Below, in pieces: positions 18,189-27,688 of a stretch of 64,000 bases of DNA (positions are counted from its first letter, which is position 1; every line of letters begins with the position of its first letter). The stretch spans positions 1-64,000 of the forward strand of contig NZ_WTPY01000003.1 in assembly GCF_011378905.1 (NCBI RefSeq), written 5' to 3'. The position numbers and the translations under genes were made by a program. The notes under the pieces are model-generated. The model was given only the letters and a program-made list of their open reading frames with translations. It made no database searches and was not told where the DNA came from. Origin of the DNA: Paraglaciecola sp. 20A4 (GTDB taxonomy: Bacteria > Pseudomonadota > Gammaproteobacteria > Enterobacterales > Alteromonadaceae).

Positions 18189-19325
18189 TTAATTAAAGCG
18201 TTTTATTTTGGCATCAAGCAACGTCACGTGTTGGCCGTTACGTAGAAATGCAACGCCTGCAATGGCAATAATTTCGCCGGCCTTTAAACCTTTAGAAATA
18301 TACACTTCATTGCCTAAAATATTTTTGGCAATAACGTCTCGCTTAGAGATTGTTTGGCTTGCAGGATCGTACACAAATACGAACTTGGTTTGATTTTGTC
18401 CAGCTCCAAGAGCAGCCACAGGAATGATCATCATTTCTTCAGTCGAGGATATTTTGCTTTCTTCATCACTATCAGCTTGGCTGGTATAGGTAATATCAAC
18501 TTCGGCTGTCATGCCTGCTCGTAATAAAGGAGATGAACCATTTAGCACCAAGGTAATAGGGAAGGCGTTGGCCGTTTCTGCGCGTGTACCGACTTCTGTA
18601 ATAACACCTATTATTTCCACATTCGGCGCAGCAGGGAAACGCACTGGGACGGTCATGCCGTCTGATAATTGCTGAATTAAACTTTCAGGCACCGATACAT
18701 GTACTTCAAGGCCACCGTGACCTTCAACTTCGAATACACTTTGTCCAGGAGATATCTGCTGAGATGGTTCAATCATGCGCTTGGTGATAACGCCGTCGTA
18801 GGGGGCTTGTAACGTACTATCTTGGCGGTCTTTAGTGGCTAGGTCGAGCTGACTTTTAGCGACGTCAACATTGCTCAGTGCTGATTTATAAGCCGCCTCG
18901 GCATTATCAAAGCCGGATTTTGAAACCAGACCTTGTTCAACGAGTTCTTTATAACGGCGGTACTCATTTTCAGCTTCATTTAGCGCCGAGCTGGCCTGAG
19001 CGTATTTTGCTTGCGCCGATTGATGGTTAAGGGTAAAGCTGCGTTGGTCTAAGGTTGCTAACACTTGGCCTTGGGTGATCTTCTGGCCTAAGTTAGCGGA
19101 TACGCTGGCGACTTTACCGCCGACTAAAAAGCTTAATGAGGCTTTCTCGATGGCTGCCGTTGCACCGGCTAATCTGCGTACCTGGGTTAATGCGTGTGCT
19201 TTTACTTCGGACCATGCAATTGGGCGTACGATCTCTTTGGCTTCTTGTTTTTGCTCACTACATGCTGCGAGTATAAAACTTGAGGCTAATAATCCTGAAG
19301 CCAGTAAATACACCGATTTATTCAC
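18189..19325 (-). CDS. RND periplasmic adaptor lipoprotein
   Basis: This 378-residue adaptor is a predicted lipoprotein: the signal peptide ends in the lipobox LAAC (Cys22). It then shows barrel-sandwich and alpha-hairpin segments (LGQKITQGQVLATLD, then a coiled coil near 75-145, then LQAPYDGVITKRMI) and a beta-barrel and membrane-proximal domain. It starts with GTG at 19325, preceded by AGGA at suitable distance; no nearby ATG fits better. It pairs with the RND permease encoded directly downstream and should dock it to an outer-membrane channel. Confidence 0.92.
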   Translation of the reverse strand: MNKSVYLLASGLLASSFILAACSEQKQEAKEIVRPIAWSEVKAHALTQVRRLAGATAAIEKASLSFLVGGKVASVSANLGQKITQGQVLATLDQRSFTLNHQSAQAKYAQASSALNEAENEYRRYKELVEQGLVSKSGFDNAEAAYKSALSNVDVAKSQLDLATKDRQDSTLQAPYDGVITKRMIEPSQQISPGQSVFEVEGHGGLEVHVSVPESLIQQLSDGMTVPVRFPAAPNVEIIGVITEVGTRAETANAFPITLVLNGSSPLLRAGMTAEVDITYTSQADSDEESKISSTEEMMIIPVAALGAGQNQTKFVFVYDPASQTISKRDVIAKNILGNEVYISKGLKAGEIIAIAGVAFLRNGQHVTLLDAKIKRFN

Positions 19326-19511
19326 GTGATATTCCTAAAATTTTTGTATGTTGTGTAATTAAACCAATAAAATGGTTATGCGTAACCGTTGTAGGCATTA
19401 TTAATATGGTTTTCTACTCTGCTCGTTAAACTATACGTTTAAAAACCCAATTCGCCATGTTATTAACGTATTAACGCTTTGTGCATGGGATAAAGTTGGT
19501 ATTTAAAGTGG

Positions 19512-20039
19512 TTATTCATTGTCCGATGCAGGCACTTTTGTGCGGTTGTTTGTATCCCGGCTAGCCATAATTATTTGGTCCCCATATTGGGTGTTTGCTG
19601 ATTTTGCTAAGCGGTCATAAAGTAATACGTTGACCGTCGCCGCTAAGTTCATACACCCTTTAGTCGGTATATAGACCACGTGCTGGCAGCGGTCTAAAAT
19701 AGCTTGTTCTATCGACCCATCTTCCGGCCCAAAAACATAATAAGCATGCTCGGGATGCGTAAAATGTGGAAGAGGGGTTGCACCCTCTACAAGCTCTACT
19801 GCGACCATTGACATATGAGGAGCTGGGCATGGCGAGTCTATATGCTCCATGGGTATATTTAAGCCAACATTTTTAGTGTCAGTGTTAAAGGCTTTTGCCC
19901 GAGCATATCGCTCTCCCGTATAAAAAATAGCACTGGCATCGTAACAACCCGCCGCTCGCAAAATGCTGCCCATGTTTTGCGGGCTTTTGGGGTTTATTAT
20001 GCACAAAGCAATATCTTTTTTGCCAGATGAAGTACTCAT
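19512..20039 (-). CDS. SpoU/TrmH-family RNA 2'-O-methyltransferase
   Basis: This 175-residue SPOUT-fold protein has the three family motifs. Motif 1 is NPKSPQNMGSILRAAG (16-31) with the Asn and Arg that act on the 2'-hydroxyl. Motif 2 is YVFGPEDGSIE (101-111) and motif 3 is IPTKGCMNLAATVNVLLYD (124-142), together forming the trefoil-knot site for S-adenosylmethionine. No N-terminal RNA-binding domain is present, so it is a minimal enzyme like TrmL. The target RNA is not evident. The gene overlaps the aldo/keto reductase gene by 4 bases (ATGA), implying coupled translation. Confidence 0.88.
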   Translation of the reverse strand: MSTSSGKKDIALCIINPKSPQNMGSILRAAGCYDASAIFYTGERYARAKAFNTDTKNVGLNIPMEHIDSPCPAPHMSMVAVELVEGATPLPHFTHPEHAYYVFGPEDGSIEQAILDRCQHVVYIPTKGCMNLAATVNVLLYDRLAKSANTQYGDQIIMASRDTNNRTKVPASDNE

Positions 20040-21055
20040 TCGCCCGCCAGTATTTGGTCAATTTGCTTGAGTTGTTCGCCATTAAATTCAAGGTTATCCA
20101 GCGCGACTACACAATCTTCTATTTGCGTAACTTTACTCGCCCCAATGATTGCTGATGTCACGGTGGTAGGTTGCAATACCCAAGCTAAAGCGAGCTGAGC
20201 TAGACTTTGATTGCGCTGTTTGGCAATCAGGCCGAGTTTTTGAACTTTTGCTATTTTTTGCTGGGTGATTTGCTCAGCGTTAAGGTGAATTTGTTCTTTT
20301 CTAGCTGCACGAGAACCATCTGGGATCCCAGATAAATATTTATTGGTTAAAAAGCCCTGTGCTAAAGGCGAGAAGACCACAGCGCCCACACCGTGGTCTT
20401 CTAAGACTTGAGTTAGCCCATCTTCAATCCAGCGGTCAAACATATTATAACGGGGTTGATGCACCAACAAGGGGGTACCGAGATCACGCAAAATAGCAAT
20501 TGCCTGCAGGGTTTGGTCAGCTGAATAATTTGAAATGCCAGCATACAAAGCGCGGCCAGAACGCACGATATAATCAAGGGCTTGCATAGTTTCTTCTAAC
20601 GGAGTGTCTGGGTCGAATCGATGGGAGTAAAACACATCAAAATAGTCTAATCCTGTGCGCTTCAAACTCTGATCGCAGCTGGACACTAAATACTTACGTG
20701 AACCTCCTATGCCGAATGGGCCAGGCCACATATCGTAACCCGCCTTGCTGGATATTAGCAGTTCGTCACGATAGGGGGCTAAACTCTTGCGCATTAGTTT
20801 GCCAAAGGTTGATTCTGCCGCGCCATAGGGAGGGCCATAATTGTTAGCGAGGTCAAAGTGATTAATACCCAAATCAAAAGCTTTGTGCACCATAGCTTGA
20901 GCGTTGCTGAACGAATCTACTTCGCCAAAATTTTGCCATAAGCCCAAGGATAATCGCGGTAATCGAATACCGCTTTTTCCGCAGCGCTTATATGGCATAT
21001 TTTCGTAACGTGAGGCCGTTGGCACATAGCTTGGATTTGGCTGATGGATGATCAT
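20036..21055 (-). CDS. aldo/keto reductase, YghZ-like (glyceraldehyde 3-phosphate reductase type)
   Basis: This 339-residue TIM-barrel oxidoreductase has the catalytic tetrad Asp68 (FDLANNYGPPYG), Tyr73, Lys104 (SSKAGYDMWPGPFG) and His145 (VFYSHRFDPD). The motif with MWPGPFGIGGSRKYL is typical of the YghZ/Kv-beta-like branch, which reduces L-glyceraldehyde 3-phosphate or methylglyoxal with NADPH. A C-terminal NADPH-binding stretch (IIGASKVTQIED) is present. It is the first gene of a two-gene minus-strand unit with the RNA methyltransferase. The exact substrate is inferred from family resemblance. Confidence 0.9.
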   Translation of the reverse strand: MIIHQPNPSYVPTASRYENMPYKRCGKSGIRLPRLSLGLWQNFGEVDSFSNAQAMVHKAFDLGINHFDLANNYGPPYGAAESTFGKLMRKSLAPYRDELLISSKAGYDMWPGPFGIGGSRKYLVSSCDQSLKRTGLDYFDVFYSHRFDPDTPLEETMQALDYIVRSGRALYAGISNYSADQTLQAIAILRDLGTPLLVHQPRYNMFDRWIEDGLTQVLEDHGVGAVVFSPLAQGFLTNKYLSGIPDGSRAARKEQIHLNAEQITQQKIAKVQKLGLIAKQRNQSLAQLALAWVLQPTTVTSAIIGASKVTQIEDCVVALDNLEFNGEQLKQIDQILAGE

Positions 21056-21165
21056 AATTACTCGCTAAACAAAATTTTCGATAGCCTAAACGAAAGCCTT
21101 TGAATTCTCAATTTTTGTTCGACTATTCAAAGGCTCACACAACGCCTATAACAGACGTAACATGA

Positions 21166-24100
21166 TTAGGCGTTAACGATTTTATTGGCCTTTTGCTTCG
21201 CTGTATTAATTAACAAGGTTGTTTTTGTCCGCAGTCGCAAAAGCAACACATATGCCAATGGCACTAACACTAAACTGGTCATGGTTGAAAACGTTAAACC
21301 ACCGATAATGGCAATCGCCATGGGCGAATATGCGGGGCCGTCACCACCAATAGATGTATTGCCTAATGCCAGAGGAATAAGACCAACTATGGTCGTTGCT
21401 ACTGTCATCAAAATGGGTTTGATACGGGTTAAACAAGCCTCGATAACCGCGTTGTTTACGTCAGCACCTTGGATAATTAATTGGTTGATTCGGTCTACGA
21501 GCACAATGCCATTGTTGACGACTATCCCCATTAAAATGAGCATACCAATCATGCTCATGACTGACATCGGCGTCGCGGTAACAAAAAGCGCCCAAAACAC
21601 GCCGGTTAAGGAAAACAGTAAAGAGGTGATCACGGCAGTGGGTAGCAATAAGGATTCAAATAATGCTGCCATAACGATGTAAATCATACAAATGGCTAAC
21701 AACATATTGGTTTGCATAACTGCTTCATTTTGATTCTGCCTATCGATACTACCATCAAATGTCCAACTGTAACCATCGGGTAACCTCAGGTATTGCATTA
21801 CATTTTCAATACGTTCCTTCGCTTGTTTAAGTGTCACATCATCCGCCATATTTGCACCAATGGTGATTGAGGTTTGGCGATAACTGCGGCGTATTTCCGC
21901 TAATCGCGGTACGATTTTGCTTTCGCTGAGCATGTCCAACGTGATGGTTTGCTGCCCTATACGGGTAATTGCTAAGTTCTTTAGCTCGGTAATAGATTCT
22001 TGTAATGCCTCATCGAATAACATCCGCACGCCTATTTCACCACTTTGAGCATCTCTAAAGGTACGTAAGTTAGTGCCTCTAAGGCCGCTAGCAATCGTAC
22101 TTGCCACGTCATTGGCTGATAAACCGTAGCGAAATGCCTTGTTTCTATCAACGATAATCTGTAATTCAAATTTCTGATTGTTGCCGTCGATGCCTACATC
22201 AGTCAGACCATCGATTTGCTGGATGGCGGGCAACACGCGTTTTGCTACATTACTTACAGACGCAGACGAATCGCCAAGTAAGGTTAATTGTAAGCCTCCC
22301 CCGTTTCCTTGCTCCCATTGAAAGGAGGGCCGAGCCCTAGCAAATTTAGGTATGTCTTTAATAATCAATGCCTTTAAATCGCCCTTTGACATAGGCAAAT
22401 TTTCTTTAAGTGTTAGGGCTGAGGTGGCTTCGCCTGCCGTGTAGTAAGTGTAAACCTGCTCAATGTGAAAGGCCTCTTGGTTGGCATATAAATACGCTTC
22501 CATCTTGTCTACTGACTTTTCAACTTCAGCCAAGCTGTAATTACCTTGAATGTCGTAGTTGAGCCACAAGCGATTATTGTTGTCATCATCGTCATCGCCA
22601 CTCACAAATTGCATGGGGATAGCAGTACTTATTAATATTAGCAATGCAATCAGGCAGGTTAACCCCCGGTGAGACAACGACCATACAAGCGTCTTTTTAT
22701 AACTACTGGCAAGTTTACCCATGGGCGCATCTTTATAAGCACTTGTGTTAATTTGCGTATCACTGGTCAGGGGGGATTTTGTGCTGGGGCGTAAAAAAGC
22801 GCGGTTTGATAATTTACTGGTCAGTAGGGGGATCAAGGTTTGTGCAATCAACAAGGATGCGAAAAGTGAAATACAAATCGCAATAGCCACGTGTTCTAAG
22901 AAAATAGTTAAATTTACTTTAACGCCAACGATATTCGGTAAAAACACGATAGCCGTGGTGGTGGTACCTGCGATAACGGCAAGACTTACTTTGCCTACGC
23001 CTGCTTTAGTTGCCTCAACGGCGTTGGAATGAAGTTTACGCTCTTGCTGTATACTCTCGGTCACGACCACTGCATTATCAACCAGCATACCCACCGCTAA
23101 CATAAGTCCCATCATGGACAAAATATTAATGGTATAGCCCATAAAGTACATGCAACCCAAGGTTATGCATATCGAGAACGGCACGGACAGCACCACGATT
23201 AAGGTCGTCTTCAAATTACGTAAAAAACTATATAGCACCAGTATTGATAGCAATGCACCTAGTAGTCCTGCATTAAGTAAGTCAGACAGTGATTCAGTTA
23301 CGCTGCTCGCTTCATCGTCCATAACGAATAACGTGATACCGGTAAATGCTGGACTCTTATGGGCCTGATTAATGACTTTCATCACCGCGTTAGATACAGC
23401 GACTAAATTACTGTTTGATTCTCTAAAGATGTTAAAGCCCACCGCATAGGTGCGATCGAGGTGCCGACCTTCGGTGCGTTTGGGACTCTCATAACCAATG
23501 CTGGCAATATCATTTAGCTGTACGCCTTTTTTCAGCAGCAGCGTCTCAATGTCTTCAATTTGTCTAAACTCACCTTGAGGATTGATACTGATTTTTTGTT
23601 CGAGATCGTAAAAAGAACCGGCTGTCATTGAAAAATTAGCCTGACGTAAAGCTGTGACGAGTTGACTATTAGTGATCCCCAGACTTGCTTGTTTTAGGGG
23701 ATCGATTCGAATGGCGATTTGCTTTTTAAGTACTCCATACAACTCTACTTTTGATACACCAGCCACACGCTCGATGGGCATCTTTAGATTCCGTTCAAGT
23801 AAATCATAGGCATCAGATAAGTCCCGGTCACTGGAAACGCGTAATTGAAATATGGGTAGGTCGCTGGTATTAAATTGATAGACCAAAATACGCTCAACAT
23901 CAGCGGGTAAATCGTTGCGAATAGCGTCAATTTTCTCCCTAGCTTCAATACCCTTAGCTTTCAGGTTCTCATCCCAGGAAAACTGCAATTGGATTTCTGC
24001 TGCATCTTCCGTTGATTTAGAGCGTAAACGCTTGATGCCCGACATAGTAGCAAGTACTTCTTCAACCGGGCGGGTAATCATTTTTTCAATTTCCGCAGGG

Positions 24101-24312
24101 GTAGCGTTTTCGTAAGGAATACGTATGGCAATCTCTGGAATATCAATACTGGGAAATTTTTCTAGAGGCAGTAATTGCGAGGCAAGGATCCCAAACAGTA
24201 ACATTGAGAGAAACAGCATGCCTATGGTCACAGGGCGACGTATCGCAAAGGCAGCTAAGCTTGCACCTGCTGCACCAAACTTATCGTGCTTAGTTTTTTT
24301 AACTTCACTCAT
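21166..24312 (-). CDS. RND efflux permease, second subunit of a two-permease system
   Basis: This AcrB-superfamily pump has about 1048 residues and 12 membrane segments. The TM4 proton-relay motif is present in AVGMLVDNAVVVTE. I chose the ATG at 24312 (MSEVKKTKHD), which has a strong AAGGAG site 7 bases ahead and overlaps the stop of the upstream permease gene by 8 bases; the ATG at 24354 would give an unlikely 50-base overlap. It is the last gene of an adaptor-permease-permease operon, a layout like MdtABC or TriABC in which two different RND subunits form a hetero-oligomer. A short run of Asp (about 6) follows TM7 in the second periplasmic loop. Confidence 0.92.
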   Translation of the reverse strand: MSEVKKTKHDKFGAAGASLAAFAIRRPVTIGMLFLSMLLFGILASQLLPLEKFPSIDIPEIAIRIPYENATPAEIEKMITRPVEEVLATMSGIKRLRSKSTEDAAEIQLQFSWDENLKAKGIEAREKIDAIRNDLPADVERILVYQFNTSDLPIFQLRVSSDRDLSDAYDLLERNLKMPIERVAGVSKVELYGVLKKQIAIRIDPLKQASLGITNSQLVTALRQANFSMTAGSFYDLEQKISINPQGEFRQIEDIETLLLKKGVQLNDIASIGYESPKRTEGRHLDRTYAVGFNIFRESNSNLVAVSNAVMKVINQAHKSPAFTGITLFVMDDEASSVTESLSDLLNAGLLGALLSILVLYSFLRNLKTTLIVVLSVPFSICITLGCMYFMGYTINILSMMGLMLAVGMLVDNAVVVTESIQQERKLHSNAVEATKAGVGKVSLAVIAGTTTTAIVFLPNIVGVKVNLTIFLEHVAIAICISLFASLLIAQTLIPLLTSKLSNRAFLRPSTKSPLTSDTQINTSAYKDAPMGKLASSYKKTLVWSLSHRGLTCLIALLILISTAIPMQFVSGDDDDDNNNRLWLNYDIQGNYSLAEVEKSVDKMEAYLYANQEAFHIEQVYTYYTAGEATSALTLKENLPMSKGDLKALIIKDIPKFARARPSFQWEQGNGGGLQLTLLGDSSASVSNVAKRVLPAIQQIDGLTDVGIDGNNQKFELQIIVDRNKAFRYGLSANDVASTIASGLRGTNLRTFRDAQSGEIGVRMLFDEALQESITELKNLAITRIGQQTITLDMLSESKIVPRLAEIRRSYRQTSITIGANMADDVTLKQAKERIENVMQYLRLPDGYSWTFDGSIDRQNQNEAVMQTNMLLAICMIYIVMAALFESLLLPTAVITSLLFSLTGVFWALFVTATPMSVMSMIGMLILMGIVVNNGIVLVDRINQLIIQGADVNNAVIEACLTRIKPILMTVATTIVGLIPLALGNTSIGGDGPAYSPMAIAIIGGLTFSTMTSLVLVPLAYVLLLRLRTKTTLLINTAKQKANKIVNA

Positions 24313-27300
24313 AGCCCAACTCCTTGTTGAGTGCTTGAGCAGGTTGACCGTCATCCTTTGAATTTATTTGGGTATCTTTTTTGCGATCGAATAAGACGTA
24401 AAGACAAGGAATAAAGAATAACGTCAGCAATGTGGCAAATAATAAACCAAAAATTACGGTGACAGCCATGGGCACGCGCATTTCAGCGCCTTCCCCAATA
24501 CCTAGGGCCATAGGCAATAGACCAAGTGAGGTTGTTAATGTGGTCATTAATATGGGACGCAAGCGACTTTGGGCTGCATCGATAATAGCTTGAACCTTAT
24601 GTATGCCCTCAGCGCGTAACTGATTAATACGATCAATCAGTACAATCGCGTTATTCACTACTATACCCGCCAGCATCATTAACCCTATGAAGACCACTAC
24701 ACTAATATTAGTTTGGGTAATGAATAGGCCGTAAATTGAACCCGCGCACGCAAGTGGCACGGTCAGCAATATTAACAACGGGTGTAGTAATGATTCAAAC
24801 TGGGACGCCATCACGATATAAACTAAAAAGATCGCTAGTGCTAACGCAAACTTTAAGGAAGAAAAGCTATTTTTCATTTCTTCACTTTGGCCGGCGACGC
24901 GGCCTTGCATTGAAAGGGGTAGGTTTAGATCTCGAATGTACGTGTTTGCTACCGCTACTGCTTGAGTCAAATCGCCATAAGCTAAGTTAGCAGAGACCAC
25001 AGCCACACGTTGCTGACCGATACGGGTAATTTCGCTGGGCCCAATCGACATACTTAGCTGTGCCACTGCGTTTAACGCGATGGCTCTGTCTGCACCGGGA
25101 TTGACAATAATACGTCCTATGTCCTCAATTGAGTCCCGTTGTTCGTTAAGGCTACGTACAAGAATATCAATTTTACGATCATCTACGTTATATTGACTGG
25201 CTACTTCGCCTCCAACCTTGGCGTTAATTAGGGTGGATACTTGCGGAGCACTCAAGCCAAGCTGGGCAAGCTTAGCGTGATCGAAGGTGATTTTGAGTTC
25301 AGGGTTACCTCGTTGAAGTGAGCTTTTTACATCGCTAAAACGTGCGTCTTGTTGCAAGGCTTCTACTAAGGCGCTGCTGTAGCGTCCTAGGCTCGTTAGA
25401 TTATAGCCAATGATGTCGATTGAAAGAGGAGATGCGAAGCTAAACAGTTCTGGTTGGCCAAATTTAGCACTGACACCTGCTTGCATACTTAAATATTTGC
25501 GCATGGCGTTTTTTACAAAGGCAAGTTGATCTTTGCTAGCAGTGCCTTGCATGACCACGTTAAGCTTACCCCAATTTTCCCCACCTTGGCTTGCCGAAGC
25601 GTTCATTAAGCTTCCAGTGCCGGCTAAAGAATAAGTACGTTCAACACCTTCTTGCACAGCGGTAAAGGCGGCCAATGCAGACAAAGTCGTATCGGTATGG
25701 CTAAGCGGCGCACCGCTGGGTAAAGTCACTTCTACATAAAACTCACCTTGAGACATCCTAGGGATAAGTTCCATCCCTAATTTAGGTACTAGCAATAAAG
25801 CACTGGCTGAGATGACTACAACGCCGAGCAGCAATAAAACCGGTGCTTTCAAGGTTCGAATGAGTAAGTTGAGATAGTGTTTTGAGATAAACAAAAGGCT
25901 ACGATCAAATACCCATAATAAAGGTTTAAAGAGGAAATAAAGCGCCCGCGACATTGACCTAAATATGACCAGTACAGCGGTCAATAGGGTCAAGGGGAAA
26001 TAGTAAAACAACCCTTGACCAAGCCAGACAAAAGGTAATCTCATCATCGTTACAATACGCCGTGCAAGACTCGCTTTATTTGGTAAGTTTTTTGCTGGGT
26101 CATCAGCGGTGTTTGCATAATCGTTGATTGTGGTACCTGAGACGACTCCTTGACTAGCGCTGTGGGCAAGCACGCCGCGCTCACGAGCTGCGAGCATGGG
26201 GATCACCGTTAACGCGATAACAAGCGAAGCGCCTAAAGCGAAGGTAACGGTTAACGCTTGGTCAGCAAACAACTGTCCAGCAATACCTTCAACAAATACC
26301 AGCGGGAAAAATACCGCCATAGTGGTTAACGTGGATGCAATAATCGCCATGGAAACTTGCTTAGTCCCGTTGGCCGCTGCTTCTTGAACGTTAGGTTCCG
26401 TTTGCTTATGACGTTCAATGTTTTCAAGTACCACGATAGCGTTATCGACCAATAAGCCGATGGCTAAGGCTATTCCTCCTAAACTCATAATATTCAGGCT
26501 TACGTCATTGGCATACATTAAGTTAAAGGTGGCGATTATCGAAACCGGAATTGAAATCGAAATGATCAGCGTAGGCCAAATATTTCGAAGAAACAGATAC
26601 AACACCAGCATGGCCAGTAAACCACCGATAAATCCCGCAGATTTTACGTCGTCAATCGCATTGGCGATAAAAACGGACTGATCGTACGTTAATTGAATTT
26701 TGTATTGTTCTGGTAAAGCCTGTTTTAGGGTAAGCAGTTCAGCATTAATATTCTGGGCAACTTGTATGGTATTTGCGTCCCCTTCTTTATAGATTGCAAT
26801 TTCAACCCCTTCTAGACCGTTGAAGCGAGAGATCGCGTCACGCTCTTTGTAGGAATCTTGGATTTGCGCTATATCACCCAGACGAATATTTTTGTTATCG
26901 CGGCGGGCAATAAATACGTTTTGCATGTCTTGTAAGCTAGTGAACTGATTAAGGGTGCGCACGGTGTACGCCTGAGAGCCATCTTCTACACGCCCGCCTG
27001 CGGCATTAACGTTTTCTTCTTTTAAGCGCTTGATGATGTCCTTCATGGAGATAGCTAATTGACTGGCTTTTTGTTGATCGACCAATACTTGAATTTCACT
27101 TTCCAGCCCGCCGCCAATTTTAATCGACGCAACGCCACTAATAGATTCTAATTTACGTTTGATTTGTTGCTCAGCGTATTCTCTCAAACGCTTCATTTGT
27201 GGAATATCTAACTGACTAGCAGTGACGTTATCGCTATTAGCTGCGACACCAAACCCGAGTCGCATAACTGGCTCCAAGCTGGGATTAAAACGCAACAATA

Positions 27301-27673
27301 CAGGTTTTTTAACGTCCAGCGGCAAGATCAAAATATCAAGTTTTTCGCGAACTTCAAGACTCGCCATATCCATATCTGTGCCCCATTCAAATTCCAACAA
27401 CACATCAGACTGGCCAGATGTGGATGATGAAGTGACTTTGCGCACGCCTTTAACAACGCCGATACTTTCTTCAACGGGTTTTGTTACCAATTGTTCGATT
27501 TCACCGGGTGCTGCACCAATGTAATCGGTACGGATAGTCAGGGTAGGGTAAGACAGTTCGGGTAGTAAATTAATGGCAAGGCGTGACAAAGAAACAAGCC
27601 CGAATAATACGATGGCGAAAGTGAACATCCACACGGCAACAGGGCGTTTTACTGCAATATCAACAATATTCAT
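24305..27673 (-). CDS. RND efflux permease, first subunit, with an extra internal segment
   Basis: This 1122-residue RND pump has the TM4 motif AIGLLVDNAIVVLENIERH and the usual two halves. It is 70-100 residues longer than its partner and than AcrB. The extra length lies between TM6 and TM7 (about 495-610): a hydrophilic linker, then hydrophobic stretches (GLFYYFPLTLLTAVLVIF and ALYFLFKPLLWVF) before the normal TM7. Such a segment would lie on the cytoplasmic or membrane side at the junction of the two halves. It follows the adaptor gene by 15 bases and overlaps the second permease gene. Confidence 0.92.
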   Translation of the reverse strand: MNIVDIAVKRPVAVWMFTFAIVLFGLVSLSRLAINLLPELSYPTLTIRTDYIGAAPGEIEQLVTKPVEESIGVVKGVRKVTSSSTSGQSDVLLEFEWGTDMDMASLEVREKLDILILPLDVKKPVLLRFNPSLEPVMRLGFGVAANSDNVTASQLDIPQMKRLREYAEQQIKRKLESISGVASIKIGGGLESEIQVLVDQQKASQLAISMKDIIKRLKEENVNAAGGRVEDGSQAYTVRTLNQFTSLQDMQNVFIARRDNKNIRLGDIAQIQDSYKERDAISRFNGLEGVEIAIYKEGDANTIQVAQNINAELLTLKQALPEQYKIQLTYDQSVFIANAIDDVKSAGFIGGLLAMLVLYLFLRNIWPTLIISISIPVSIIATFNLMYANDVSLNIMSLGGIALAIGLLVDNAIVVLENIERHKQTEPNVQEAAANGTKQVSMAIIASTLTTMAVFFPLVFVEGIAGQLFADQALTVTFALGASLVIALTVIPMLAARERGVLAHSASQGVVSGTTINDYANTADDPAKNLPNKASLARRIVTMMRLPFVWLGQGLFYYFPLTLLTAVLVIFRSMSRALYFLFKPLLWVFDRSLLFISKHYLNLLIRTLKAPVLLLLGVVVISASALLLVPKLGMELIPRMSQGEFYVEVTLPSGAPLSHTDTTLSALAAFTAVQEGVERTYSLAGTGSLMNASASQGGENWGKLNVVMQGTASKDQLAFVKNAMRKYLSMQAGVSAKFGQPELFSFASPLSIDIIGYNLTSLGRYSSALVEALQQDARFSDVKSSLQRGNPELKITFDHAKLAQLGLSAPQVSTLINAKVGGEVASQYNVDDRKIDILVRSLNEQRDSIEDIGRIIVNPGADRAIALNAVAQLSMSIGPSEITRIGQQRVAVVSANLAYGDLTQAVAVANTYIRDLNLPLSMQGRVAGQSEEMKNSFSSLKFALALAIFLVYIVMASQFESLLHPLLILLTVPLACAGSIYGLFITQTNISVVVFIGLMMLAGIVVNNAIVLIDRINQLRAEGIHKVQAIIDAAQSRLRPILMTTLTTSLGLLPMALGIGEGAEMRVPMAVTVIFGLLFATLLTLFFIPCLYVLFDRKKDTQINSKDDGQPAQALNKELGYE

Positions 27674-27688
27674 GCTAGGTATCCTTAC

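Noticed and set aside
22575-22605. Tandem-repeat or frameshift signal at the poly-Asp run in the RND permease
   Set aside because: The Asp run (GAT/GAC codons) stays in frame, and the protein has normal length and motifs on both sides.
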